Assembly: GCF_008274625.1 (NCBI RefSeq) | Contig: NZ_VTRU01000001.1 | Location: forward strand, 1,798,001 to 1,862,000 | Source: Chryseobacterium panacisoli | GTDB lineage: Bacteria; Bacteroidota; Bacteroidia; Flavobacteriales; Weeksellaceae | DNA: 64,000 nt | Direction of reading: 5' to 3' | Part shown: positions 50,965-59,839 of the stretch, in pieces | Layout of the letters: each line of letters begins with the position of its first letter | Numbering within the stretch: the first letter of the stretch is position 1 | Program-made: the position numbers and the translations under genes | Notes under the pieces: generated by a model | Seen by the model: only the letters and a program-made list of their open reading frames with translations | What the model was told of the DNA's origin: nothing | Database searches by the model: none

Positions 50965-53457
50965 TTATTTTTTAATGGCCTTTACTGTTGATTTTGAACC
51001 ATCTTTAAAGTTCATTGTCACTAAGTACAGACCGGCATTCAACTCACCTAACTGAAGTTCTGTAGTTGGATTGTCAATAGTTTTCACTACTCTTCCCGCT
51101 ACATCTGTAACTGTTACAGATTTAACATTTTTGATATCAGCAACATGCAGAACATCTTTGAAAGGATTAGGATATACATTCACTTCTTTTTTCTTCAGAT
51201 TGGTTTCTGAAGTTGATAAAGATGTTGCCACTTCAAAGGTAAAATCAATAAACTCTCCTCTTGAAATAGCTCCACAAGGATTTGAAGGTGCTGTACTGTT
51301 ATAATCAGTTACTACTCTCATTCTATAATTACCCAGAGGTGTTCCCGCAGGTACAGTAATAGTTCCGGAAGCATTTGTTATATAAGTGGAAGTAACAAAC
51401 ATTCTTTCTGAAGCTTCAAAAGTTAAATTATTATTCCAGTCTACCCAAACTGCAATTCCACATGTAGGACCTCCTGCCGTGAAAGACACAGAAGTGTCCG
51501 ATCCCGGAGCATTTATTATCTTGTTGTTGCTTGTTATTAAGTTTTGATATCCACCTGCAATACTTGAACCTGATGAATAAGCCATATTTACTAATCCTCC
51601 GGTAGAACTGAAGTCAGATAGCCATGAATTCTGGGTAGTAGATGATGGCAGACAATATCCTGTTCTAAATGCAGTAACATCGCTCCAGATACTCTTATCG
51701 GAAGCACTACATACAGATCTTACCCATGCATAATAATTCGTATCAGCAGACAGCGAATTCAACTGTGCAGAAGTTGTAGTAGAAGTTACAGAGTTTGAAG
51801 CGTTTAAAACGGTAGTAGCATCAGGTGCAGTATTCGTAATACTGTAATACACTTCGTATCCATTTGCAGGAACTGAAGCAGGAGCTGTCCAAGTGACTGT
51901 TGCAGAGCCCGATGTTACAGTAGATGTTGTAACTGCAGTAGGCTCCAAACAAGAAGGAATATCCTGAACAGTAATATTATCAATATAAAGAGCACGACCT
52001 GAACCTCCTAAACCATGTTTAAATGCTAATTGTAAATCAGAACCCACTGGAATATTAACAGTATATTGCGTATGGGTAGTCGTCAAAGCAATAGGAGAAC
52101 CAATTTGTGTGAAAGAAGCAGGATCTGCAGGGTTTGATAAAGTACCTACTAATAATGTATAACCATTTGATCCAGATCTTGCATAGAATCTCACTCGTTT
52201 AGTCCCATCTGAAAGGTTTATAGTTGGAGGCGAAACTAACATTTGGCTGCCTGTAGTAGCAGTTGAGTTATATAAATAATAAGCATTAGGTGCTGAATAA
52301 TTATTCGTTGTAGTTACATATCCATATCCTGAAAATGATGCACTTTCCAGATATGCCCAACAGCTTGGGGCATTATTATTACTACTGGAACCTGTGCCTG
52401 TACTATCAAAGTTTTCTGTATAGGGAACTGTAAAAGTAGAACAGGCTGTTTTAAATGTTCCTGCAAAAGACCATACACTCTGGCTTGTTGCAGTGTTACA
52501 GTTGGATCTTACCCAATAATAATACGTTGTATTTGAATTAAGCCCCCCAATAGTTGTACTTGTACCTGTTACCCCCGGATAAGTAGGCGTTACTGAACCC
52601 GCAGGTGTTGTGCTTGAAGTACTGTGGTATACATCATAACTGGCAGCATTGCCCGTCCATGAAACTAAAGCAGAATTAGCTGTTATTCCGGAAACCGCCT
52701 GTAATACGGGAGGAGCACAGTCTGAATAGACATCTGCTGAAAAAGCAAAGATATTCGGTAAACCTGACCCACTGACTTTGGTAACCGTTACACTTTGTAT
52801 TAATTTTGCCTGGTTCGCGGCATCTATTGCCAGTTCAATCTGATATAATCTTGGGTTCGTTCCGCCCTCGGGAGAAGGAACATCATCACCAGCACCAGGA
52901 GTAGCTCCCGGCTTTTTAACCCTTCCTATCCCCTGGATCGCAAAGTTAGATCCGCCATACCAGTCGGCGAGACTGATACTTGAAAATGTCTGCGAACTGC
53001 CATCTGTAAAATTTACTACTGCACTTACTGTAGAAGTACCACTTCCGCTTACAGCAAGCATATACAGTTTGGTAACAGGTTTGGGGGTTACAAATGCCAA
53101 AGTCCCGTTATCATTTACAGCAGCCAATCTCAAAGAATTGTTGACATTCAAATCTGCTAACTGAAACTTCAATCCGGGAGTTGCCGCCACTACAGAATTA
53201 ATGGTTCCGTCAACAGGAATACCATACGTAATAGCAGCACTTGTGGATGTCAGCTGAAAATCTTTAGCTACAAAAGCGTAAGAAACTCCGTCTACGTCAT
53301 TATTTGTAGTAGTTGTTGAGGAACCTATACCGTTTGCAATTACATCAGCTGTTAAGCCTGAAGCAATCGGCATGGTTTGATAATTTTGAGCCATTAGTAC
53401 ACTGGCTGAGAAGAGAGCGATAGCAGGTACCACTCTAGAAAATAAATTTATTGCCAT
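50965..53457 (-). CDS. Type IX secreted surface protein with FN3 and GEVED domains
   Basis: About 830 residues from ATG 53457; a GTG three codons earlier is possible. Signal peptide ending SVLMAQ. An N-terminal beta region of DUF4394-like type is possible but not certain. Fibronectin III domains lie near 250-335 and 505-600, a jelly-roll-like region near 350-500, and a GEVED domain near 615-735 (GIAVWVDWNNNLTF). The last 80 residues form a type IX sorting tail (VYPNPFKDVLHV, GLYLVTMNFKDG). It is exported and anchored or released at the surface, probably adhesive. The gene stands alone. Confidence 0.88.
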   Translation of the reverse strand: MAINLFSRVVPAIALFSASVLMAQNYQTMPIASGLTADVIANGIGSSTTTTNNDVDGVSYAFVAKDFQLTSTSAAITYGIPVDGTINSVVAATPGLKFQLADLNVNNSLRLAAVNDNGTLAFVTPKPVTKLYMLAVSGSGTSTVSAVVNFTDGSSQTFSSISLADWYGGSNFAIQGIGRVKKPGATPGAGDDVPSPEGGTNPRLYQIELAIDAANQAKLIQSVTVTKVSGSGLPNIFAFSADVYSDCAPPVLQAVSGITANSALVSWTGNAASYDVYHSTSSTTPAGSVTPTYPGVTGTSTTIGGLNSNTTYYYWVRSNCNTATSQSVWSFAGTFKTACSTFTVPYTENFDSTGTGSSSNNNAPSCWAYLESASFSGYGYVTTTNNYSAPNAYYLYNSTATTGSQMLVSPPTINLSDGTKRVRFYARSGSNGYTLLVGTLSNPADPASFTQIGSPIALTTTHTQYTVNIPVGSDLQLAFKHGLGGSGRALYIDNITVQDIPSCLEPTAVTTSTVTSGSATVTWTAPASVPANGYEVYYSITNTAPDATTVLNASNSVTSTTTSAQLNSLSADTNYYAWVRSVCSASDKSIWSDVTAFRTGYCLPSSTTQNSWLSDFSSTGGLVNMAYSSGSSIAGGYQNLITSNNKIINAPGSDTSVSFTAGGPTCGIAVWVDWNNNLTFEASERMFVTSTYITNASGTITVPAGTPLGNYRMRVVTDYNSTAPSNPCGAISRGEFIDFTFEVATSLSTSETNLKKKEVNVYPNPFKDVLHVADIKNVKSVTVTDVAGRVVKTIDNPTTELQLGELNAGLYLVTMNFKDGSKSTVKAIKK

Positions 53458-53655
53458 TTTGATCACATTTGAGGCGAAATTTAGTAAAAATAATAATACG
53501 AAAATATTATTTTTAACAAAACCTTAAACTTTATTCAAAATGCGTGAAAAATTAATATTAAACATCATTGAAACTTATTTATTTTAATGACAACGTAAAA
53601 CTTGATGAAACACCTTCTTATTGATTCTTAATTTTATTATTGAGAAATTAAATCC

Positions 53656-53663
53656 TATTTTTG
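53656..53663 (+). promoter_or_regulatory. -7 box for the aminotransferase gene
   Basis: TATTTTTG, 20 bp before ATG 53684. Confidence 0.5.
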
Positions 53664-53683
53664 TCATACAAATTTTTTGAACA

Positions 53684-54889
53684 ATGCCGAATATTTCAAA
53701 CAGAGCGCTGCATATGCCGCCATCGCCGGTAAGAAAACTGGTTCCCTTTGCATTACAAGCAAAACAGAAAGGAATAAAAGTATACCACCTTAATATCGGA
53801 CAGCCTGATATTGAAACTCCGGAAACAGCTTTAAATGCTTTAAAAAACATCGATTTAAAAGTATTGGAATATGCACTTTCTGAAGGAAATATAGAATACA
53901 GAAAAGCCCTTACAGAATATTATCATTCATTAGGTTTTTCAGATCTTACCCCTGATAATTTCATTGTTACCAATGGAGGTTCTGAAGCCCTGAACTTTGC
54001 CATTTCTACTTTATGTGATGAAGGTGACGAAGTGATTATTCCTGAGCCTTACTATGCCAACTACAATGGATTCACCAGCACATTTGATGTGAATGTAGTA
54101 GCGGTATCTTCTACTATTGATACGGGTTTTGCTTTGCCTCCTATTGAAGAATTTGAGAAAAAAATTACAGAAAAAACAAGAGCAATCGTCATCTGTAACC
54201 CTGGAAACCCTACCGGATATCTGTATACCCGTGAGGAACTTCAGAAACTTGCAGACATTGCTTTGAAATATGATATCGTAATTATCTCTGATGAAGTATA
54301 CAGAGAGTATGTATACGATGGAAAGCAGCAGATCTCAATGCTTGATTTCCCAGAATTAGCTGAAAACTGCATCATCATAGATTCAGAATCCAAGCGTTAT
54401 TCTATGTGTGGAGTAAGAATCGGATGTATGGTTACCCGTTCCAGCAAAATCCGTAATGCGGCCATGCTTTTTGCGCAGGCAAGATTGAGTCCGGTTCTTT
54501 TAGGCCAGATTGCGGCAACCGCTGCACACCAAAATGATGGTCCTTATATCAGAGCAGTAAGAGAAGAATACACTCACAGAAGAAACGTACTGGTAGATCT
54601 TTTAAATGCTATCCCAGGTGTGATCTGCCCTAAACCAAGAGGTGCATTCTACTGTGTTGCCGAGCTTCCGGTGGATGATACTGAGAAATTTGCACAGTGG
54701 CTGCTTGAAAAATATTCTCTTAATAATGAAACCATCATGGTAGCTCCTGCAGGAGGATTCTACAGTGATCCGGAATTAGGAAAGAAGCAGGTAAGAATTG
54801 CCTACGTTCTGAAAGAAGAAGATTTAAAAAGAAGTGCTGAAATTCTTAAAGAAGCTTTAAAGAAGTACAGAGAAGAATTCAGCCTGTAA
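53684..54889 (+). CDS. Class I/II PLP-dependent aminotransferase (aspartate-type)
   Basis: 401 residues. Motifs: NIGQPDIETPE (about 39), VTNGGSEALNFA, VICNPGNPTGYLYTREEL (about 166), ISDEVYREYVYDG and the Schiff-base Lys in DSESKRYSMCGVRIG (about 236). It resembles aspartate or aromatic aminotransferases; the exact amino acid is not predictable. The next gene begins 10 bp later, and a hairpin straddles that start. Confidence 0.9.
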   Translation: MPNISNRALHMPPSPVRKLVPFALQAKQKGIKVYHLNIGQPDIETPETALNALKNIDLKVLEYALSEGNIEYRKALTEYYHSLGFSDLTPDNFIVTNGGSEALNFAISTLCDEGDEVIIPEPYYANYNGFTSTFDVNVVAVSSTIDTGFALPPIEEFEKKITEKTRAIVICNPGNPTGYLYTREELQKLADIALKYDIVIISDEVYREYVYDGKQQISMLDFPELAENCIIIDSESKRYSMCGVRIGCMVTRSSKIRNAAMLFAQARLSPVLLGQIAATAAHQNDGPYIRAVREEYTHRRNVLVDLLNAIPGVICPKPRGAFYCVAELPVDDTEKFAQWLLEKYSLNNETIMVAPAGGFYSDPELGKKQVRIAYVLKEEDLKRSAEILKEALKKYREEFSL

Positions 54890-54899
54890 AATATATTCT

Positions 54900-54966
54900 A
54901 TGCCGACAACAAAAAAACTCTATCTGAAAATACTGTTTTCGATTCTTTTGCTGTCGGCATTTTTTT
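54900..54966 (+). promoter_or_regulatory. Terminator-like hairpin containing the lipoprotein start codon
   Basis: atgccgaca (54900-54908, including the ATG) pairs with tgtcggcat (54952-54960) over 9 bp and is followed by seven Ts. It could terminate aminotransferase transcripts and also hide the next gene's start codon. Confidence 0.45.
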
Positions 54967-55385
54967 CCTGTGATTCCAAAAAAACTGAACAGACTGTTTC
55001 TCACAAAAATCCGCACGAGATTACTTTCATCAGTGTATCCGAAATCGGAGGACATCTTGGAAATTACAGAATTATTAAAGTCACAAAAGATTCCGTTTTT
55101 GCAGAAAAAGGAATGACGGCCAATCAAACCCATAAAAAATGGGGCTCTGCCATCAGTTCCAACACATGGAAACAGCTTGTCTCATCAATAAGGATTGTAG
55201 ATCTTGACCATATAAAAAGTTCTCCCAGCCGGCAATCGACAGACGGAACGGATGAAACTTTCCAGATCCGGACTCCGAAAAAATCACACATCTATGTGAA
55301 TGCCTATGTAGACACTTTACATTACAAGCAGTTACAACAACTTAAAGAACAACTAGACAAAATTCTCCCCAAAGAATACAAATAA
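54900..55385 (+). CDS. Lipoprotein of unknown function
   Basis: 161 residues. Lipoprotein signal (KKLYLKILFSILLLSAFFSC, Cys about 24). The mature part has a beta-rich pattern (EITFISVSEIGGHLGNYRII, then IYVNAYVDTLHYKQLQQLKE) with no enzyme motif. It sits between the aminotransferase and murB on the same strand, with 3 bp to murB, so it is likely part of that transcript. Its start codon lies in a hairpin. Confidence 0.75.
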   Translation: MPTTKKLYLKILFSILLLSAFFSCDSKKTEQTVSHKNPHEITFISVSEIGGHLGNYRIIKVTKDSVFAEKGMTANQTHKKWGSAISSNTWKQLVSSIRIVDLDHIKSSPSRQSTDGTDETFQIRTPKKSHIYVNAYVDTLHYKQLQQLKEQLDKILPKEYK

Positions 55386-55388
55386 AAC

Positions 55389-56402
55389 ATGCAGGAAAAT
55401 TTTTCATTACAACCTTATAACACATTCGGTGTTGAAGCCAAAGCCCGCTATTTTACTGAAGTCAGTACAATTGATGAATTAAAGGAGGCTCTTATTTTCT
55501 CGAAAACACAATCTCTTCAGCTTCTGTTTTTGGGAGGAGGAAGCAATATTCTGCTTACCAAAGATTTTGACGGTCTGGCTATCAGAATTAATTTAAAAGG
55601 AATTACCGAAGAGAATATCAATGAAAATCAGGTATTGGTAACTGCAAAAGCAGGTGAAAACTGGCATGAATTTGTGATGTACTGCCTGCAAAAGAATTTT
55701 GGCGGATTAGAAAACCTTTCTTTAATTCCCGGAAATGTAGGAACTTCTCCAATGCAGAACATCGGGGCTTATGGGACAGAAATCAAAGACGTCTTTGCCA
55801 GCTGCAAGGTATTGGATTTGGAAAATCTTGAAGTTACAACATTCAATCTTGAGCAGTGCAGATTCGGATACAGGGATTCTATCTTCAAGCAGGAAGGAAA
55901 AGGCAGATATGTTATTCTGGAAGTCACTTTTACACTTACCCGAAAAGATCATTCTATCAAAACAGAATATGGTGCGATAAAATCTGAACTGGAAAATCTC
56001 AGCATTGAAAATCCAACCATTCAGGATATTTCCAAAGCGGTTATTAATATCAGACAGAGCAAGCTGCCAGATCCTAAAGAAATCGGAAATGCCGGAAGCT
56101 TTTTCAAAAATCCAACCATTCCTTTAGCTCAGTTTGAAGATTTAAAGCAGCAATTTGAAAATATTCAGGGCTATCCAAATGGTGATAGGGTAAAAGTTCC
56201 TGCCGGATGGCTGATTGAACAATGCGGATGGAAAGGAAAGCAGATTGGAAATGTCGCTTCACACAAATTACAATCTCTGGTCATCATCAATGCTACAGGA
56301 AATGCTACCGGAAAAGAAATTTTTGATTTTTCTACTGAAATTATCAATTCTGTGAAAGAAAAATTCGGGATAGAGCTTGAACGGGAAGTGAATATTATTT
56401 AA
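55389..56402 (+). CDS. murB: UDP-N-acetylenolpyruvoylglucosamine reductase
   Basis: 337 residues, the longer type I form. FAD-binding motifs LFLGGGSNILLT (about 50) and LSLIPGNVGTSPMQNIGAYG (about 117); YRDSIFKQ (about 163), GNAGSFFKNP with the catalytic Ser (about 235) and the C-terminal Glu region. It reduces the enolpyruvyl group to give UDP-MurNAc, the step after MurA. It is cotranscribed with the lipoprotein gene and ends at a terminator at 56418. Confidence 0.95.
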   Translation: MQENFSLQPYNTFGVEAKARYFTEVSTIDELKEALIFSKTQSLQLLFLGGGSNILLTKDFDGLAIRINLKGITEENINENQVLVTAKAGENWHEFVMYCLQKNFGGLENLSLIPGNVGTSPMQNIGAYGTEIKDVFASCKVLDLENLEVTTFNLEQCRFGYRDSIFKQEGKGRYVILEVTFTLTRKDHSIKTEYGAIKSELENLSIENPTIQDISKAVINIRQSKLPDPKEIGNAGSFFKNPTIPLAQFEDLKQQFENIQGYPNGDRVKVPAGWLIEQCGWKGKQIGNVASHKLQSLVIINATGNATGKEIFDFSTEIINSVKEKFGIELEREVNII

Positions 56403-56417
56403 GCTAAAAAATATAAA

Positions 56418-56449
56418 GGCTGATTCGATTGGAATCAGCCCTTTTTATT
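56418..56449 (+). terminator. Terminator after murB
   Basis: A 9-bp stem (56418-56426 with 56432-56440) followed by ctttttatt. Confidence 0.75.
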
Positions 56450-56488
56450 ACTGATTTCCATGGAGTATGGCGTGAATGTGTAGTTAGG

Positions 56489-56679
56489 AAACGCAAAGTC
56501 GCAATTTTTTTAACGTACATTATACTTTAAGACGCAAAGATTTTATCTGCGATAAAATTGAATACCGTATAATCTTTTTGCTACAGGATTTTATAATATT
56601 TACATGCTTGCTGAAAATCTTCGATTTTCTTGCGTCTTAAAAATAGCCTGCTTTTCAAAATCTTTGCGCCTTTGCGTTT
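56489..56679. repeat. Nested inverted repeats with aaacgcaaag/ctttgcgttt ends
   Basis: Three perfect inverted pairs are visible: 56489-56498 with 56670-56679 (10 bp), 56527-56536 with 56631-56640 (10 bp) and 56533-56544 with 56657-56668 (12 bp). The 354-bp space between murB and proC has no gene; this element fills more than half of it. Confidence 0.65.
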
Positions 56680-56756
56680 TCCAACAAAAATTAATTCAGA
56701 ATCAATTCATATCCAGTCTCCGGAAAATCATTATTTTAGCTTAAAAATTACAATTC

Positions 56757-57563
56757 GTGATGAAAATAGCTATTCTTGGAGCCGGAAATATGGGACTTTC
56801 TTTTTCAAAATCATTTTTGAAATACGAACTGATCAAACCTGAGCATCTGCATCTGATTATCAGAAATGAATCTAAAATCTCCAAAATAGCTGAAGAATTT
56901 CCCAAATCTAAAATTTCCACCTTTGAAGAAGTAAAGGAAATTGATTCTGATTTGATTATCATCGCTGTAAAACCTCAGGATTTTCAATCGGTGGCCCAAA
57001 ATATTCAATTTACTTTAAAAGAAAACCAGATGGTACTCTCTATCATGGCAGGAATTAATATTGAAAAAATTCAAAAATTACTGAATCATCCGCTTGTTGT
57101 AAGAGCAATGCCGAACTCTCCTACCCTTTTGGGAATGGGAATTACGGGATATACAGCCGCAGAAGGAATTTCTTTCAGTCAATTAATCAGTATAGAAAGA
57201 TTACTGAACAGCACCGGAAGATCGGTTTATCTGGAAGAAGAAGAACTTCTGGACGGTGTTACGGCGCTTTCAGGAAGTGGTCCCGCTTATTTCTATTATA
57301 TCATTGATGCCATGATTAAGGCCGGCATTGAAATGGGAATTGAAGAAAATCTTTCTAAGCTCTTTGTAAAACAGACGATGCTGGGGGCCTATCACCTGAT
57401 CAATAACTCAGAAAAAAATCTTGAGGAGCTGATTAAAGATGTAGCCTCTAAAGGCGGAACTACAGAAGCCGCTTTAAAAACATTTGAAGACAGCAGTTTC
57501 AAAGAAATTCTGAAACAGGGAATTCTGAATGCCGAAAAACGCGCCAAGGAACTCAATAATTAA
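56757..57563 (+). CDS. proC: Pyrroline-5-carboxylate reductase
   Basis: 268 residues. NADPH fold AILGAGNMGLSFSKSF (about 3-18), IAVKPQDF, RAMPNSPTLLGMGITG, ALSGSGPAYFYYIIDAM (about 175) and DVASKGGTTEAAL (about 235). It makes proline from pyrroline-5-carboxylate. It starts 78 bp after the repeat region and converges with the VanZ-like gene, overlapping by 11 bp. Confidence 0.94.
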   Translation: MMKIAILGAGNMGLSFSKSFLKYELIKPEHLHLIIRNESKISKIAEEFPKSKISTFEEVKEIDSDLIIIAVKPQDFQSVAQNIQFTLKENQMVLSIMAGINIEKIQKLLNHPLVVRAMPNSPTLLGMGITGYTAAEGISFSQLISIERLLNSTGRSVYLEEEELLDGVTALSGSGPAYFYYIIDAMIKAGIEMGIEENLSKLFVKQTMLGAYHLINNSEKNLEELIKDVASKGGTTEAALKTFEDSSFKEILKQGILNAEKRAKELNN

Positions 57564-57966
57564 ATCTTTTTTCAATAATCCTGCAAAATTCCCATCCCAG
57601 ATACACGCCAAATGTATTCAGGATGATATCGTCTACCTCAAATATTCCCATTCTCGTAAAGTACTGCAGTGCTTCAACAATGACGATACATGAGATAAAG
57701 CTAAAGATCAATGGTTTTAGTTTTTTCAGGTCAGGAAAAATCCAGCCTAAAAATCCAAAGGGGATAAACATGATAATATTTCCTAAAACAATCATCACAA
57801 TATCCTTCATCTTATTGGGGCCCTGGATAAATTTTATGGTAGAAAAAACAGGTTCTAAAGTAAGGAGATTTTCTTCATACTGAAATCTGCCCATTCCCAA
57901 AAACATCAGGTAAAGCAGAAACAGTGTATACGGAACAATAACAATTTTATATATTTTCTTTAACAT
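57553..57966 (-). CDS. VanZ-family membrane protein
   Basis: 137 residues with four or so helices. Matches VanZ-like proteins: MIVLGNIIMFIPFGFLGWIF, VEALQYFTRMGIFEVDDIIL and GVYLGWEFC. VanZ in enterococci confers low-level teicoplanin resistance, but chromosomal homologues are mostly uncharacterised. It overlaps proC tail to tail by 11 bp and is divergent from lnt (57 bp). Confidence 0.85.
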   Translation of the reverse strand: MLKKIYKIVIVPYTLFLLYLMFLGMGRFQYEENLLTLEPVFSTIKFIQGPNKMKDIVMIVLGNIIMFIPFGFLGWIFPDLKKLKPLIFSFISCIVIVEALQYFTRMGIFEVDDIILNTFGVYLGWEFCRIIEKRFNY

Positions 57967-57997
57967 TGAACTGCTAATATATTCATTTCAAAAACAT

Positions 57998-58005
57998 TAA
58001 ATTTG
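57998..58005 (+). promoter_or_regulatory. -7 box for lnt
   Basis: TAAATTTG ends 17 bp before ATG 58023. Confidence 0.5.
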
Positions 58006-58022
58006 TGTATTAAAATAATTTA

Positions 58023-59657
58023 ATGAAATACGTTCTACTTACACTTATTTCAGCAATGCTGCTGTCGGTTTCATGGCCAACTTATGGAGTTCCGTTTTTT
58101 ATATTTTTTGCTCTTGTTCCTCTTATGATGATGGAACATGGAGTTTCAAAATTTTCAGATTATAAAAGGAAAAGCTGGGTTGTTTTCGGATTATCTTATC
58201 TGTGTTTTGTGATCTGGAACGTAGTCACTACAGGGTGGCTGTACGGTTCAAAGAATCCTGACGGAAGCCATTCCTTGATGGCTGTGGTATTTCCGGTATT
58301 AGTCAATTCTCTTTTATATTCTTTGGTATTTCAATGCTATCACTGGTACAAAAATGCTCAGGGAACGTATTGGGGATTGGGATTCCTGATCGCAATCTGG
58401 ATGAGTTTTGAAAAATTTCACTTGGGATGGGAATTGACGTGGCCGTGGCTGAACCTTGGGAATGTATTCGCCGACTATCCAAAACTAATCCAATGGTATG
58501 ACACTTTAGGAGCTACAGGAGGAAGTTTCTGGATTCTTCTGATCAATGTTCTGGTTTTTTACACAGTAAGAACCTGGGAAGCCGGAAGAAAGAGAAAAGA
58601 TCTGATTAAAAATTCGGCAATCGTTGGAGCTCTGATCGTTGTTCCGATGATTATTTCAGTGATCAAATACAATAATTTTGAGGAAAAACCAACCGGACAG
58701 GTGAGTATCCTGATGCTCCAGCCGGATCTTGACCCTTATGCCGAAAAATATTCAAAAGACAGCCTGACCATTGAGCAGGATTTACTAGCACTTGCTGAAA
58801 AAAATTCAACAGGTAAAATTGATTATTATATTGCTCCGGAAACCGCACTTCCCGGCAGAGGTTCTATTTCTGAAACAGCTTTTGAAAAAAGTTTACTTTT
58901 AAATAATATCAAAGGATTTCTAACCAATCATCCGGGATCTGTTTTTGCAACCGGAATTTCTTCACACCGATTTTTTTATAACCCTGCCGATTTACCTAAA
59001 GAAGCCTATCAGATCAATAGTGGCGTTTGGGTGAGCAGTTATAATACAGCGATTCAATTGGTACCGAATCAGAAAGTACAGGCCTACCACAAAGGAAAGC
59101 TGGTGCCGGGTGTTGAAATATTCCCTTATATGAATGTTTTAAAACCACTTTTAGGAGATGCCATGCTGAACCTGGGAGGAACTGTAGCCTCTTTAGGAAC
59201 AGACAAAGAAAGAGTTGCTTTTTCAAACCCTTACAACAAAGGGAAATTAGCACCTATTATCTGCTATGAAAGTATTTACGGCGAGTTTGTAACAGACTAT
59301 GTGAAAAAAGGAGCCAACTTCTTAGCCATTATGACCAATGATTCCTGGTGGGGTGTTACAGAAGGACATAAACAGCTTTTATCTTATGCAAAATTAAGAG
59401 CTATTGAAACCAGAAGAGAAATTGCCCGTGCTGCAAACAGCGGAATTTCCGCTCACATCAATGCTAAAGGCGAGATAACTGCTGATACTTTCTATGGAGA
59501 TAAAACAGCTTTATTTGCGAAAGTAAACCTATATGACACCAAAACTTTCTATACCAGAGCAGGAGATATCCTTTCAAGATTTTCCATATTTGCGCTAGGA
59601 TTTTTATTATTTTACTACCTGATTGAATGGTTCAAAAAGAAAACAAAGAAAGCGTAG
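58023..59657 (+). CDS. lnt: Apolipoprotein N-acyltransferase
   Basis: 544 residues. About six N-terminal helices, then a nitrilase-like periplasmic domain with the triad Glu in APETALPG (about 279), Lys in YHKGKLVPGVEIFPY (about 358) and Cys in ICYESIYGEF (about 417), followed by MTNDSWWG. It adds the third acyl chain to lipoproteins, acting after Lgt and LspA. It is single-gene; a 14-bp inverted repeat lies behind it. Confidence 0.94.
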   Translation: MKYVLLTLISAMLLSVSWPTYGVPFFIFFALVPLMMMEHGVSKFSDYKRKSWVVFGLSYLCFVIWNVVTTGWLYGSKNPDGSHSLMAVVFPVLVNSLLYSLVFQCYHWYKNAQGTYWGLGFLIAIWMSFEKFHLGWELTWPWLNLGNVFADYPKLIQWYDTLGATGGSFWILLINVLVFYTVRTWEAGRKRKDLIKNSAIVGALIVVPMIISVIKYNNFEEKPTGQVSILMLQPDLDPYAEKYSKDSLTIEQDLLALAEKNSTGKIDYYIAPETALPGRGSISETAFEKSLLLNNIKGFLTNHPGSVFATGISSHRFFYNPADLPKEAYQINSGVWVSSYNTAIQLVPNQKVQAYHKGKLVPGVEIFPYMNVLKPLLGDAMLNLGGTVASLGTDKERVAFSNPYNKGKLAPIICYESIYGEFVTDYVKKGANFLAIMTNDSWWGVTEGHKQLLSYAKLRAIETRREIARAANSGISAHINAKGEITADTFYGDKTALFAKVNLYDTKTFYTRAGDILSRFSIFALGFLLFYYLIEWFKKKTKKA

Positions 59658-59695
59658 TTTTTAAACACACACTACACAAATCTTCACCCTAATAA

Positions 59696-59768
59696 AACAA
59701 TCTGCGTGACCGACAGACTTTGCGAGCATTTTGTCTTCTCGCTGATTTTGCAGATCACGCAGATTGTT
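59696..59768. repeat. Inverted repeat aacaatctgcgtga...tcacgcagattgtt
   Basis: Perfect 14-bp arms (59696-59709 and 59755-59768) with a smaller gcgag/ctcgc pair inside (59722-59726, 59738-59742). It lies between the convergent lnt and VCBS genes, just before a terminator. Confidence 0.65.
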
Positions 59769-59774
59769 ATTCTA

Positions 59775-59813
59775 TAAAAAAGAGAAAAGCCAGCTGGACG
59801 TCTGGCTTTTCTC
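59775..59813 (-). terminator. Terminator after the FG-GAP surface protein
   Basis: A 12-bp stem (59782-59793 with 59802-59813) is followed on the minus strand by six Ts. Confidence 0.8.
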
Positions 59814-59839
59814 ATTGATAGAAGATAGAATTGATTCAA

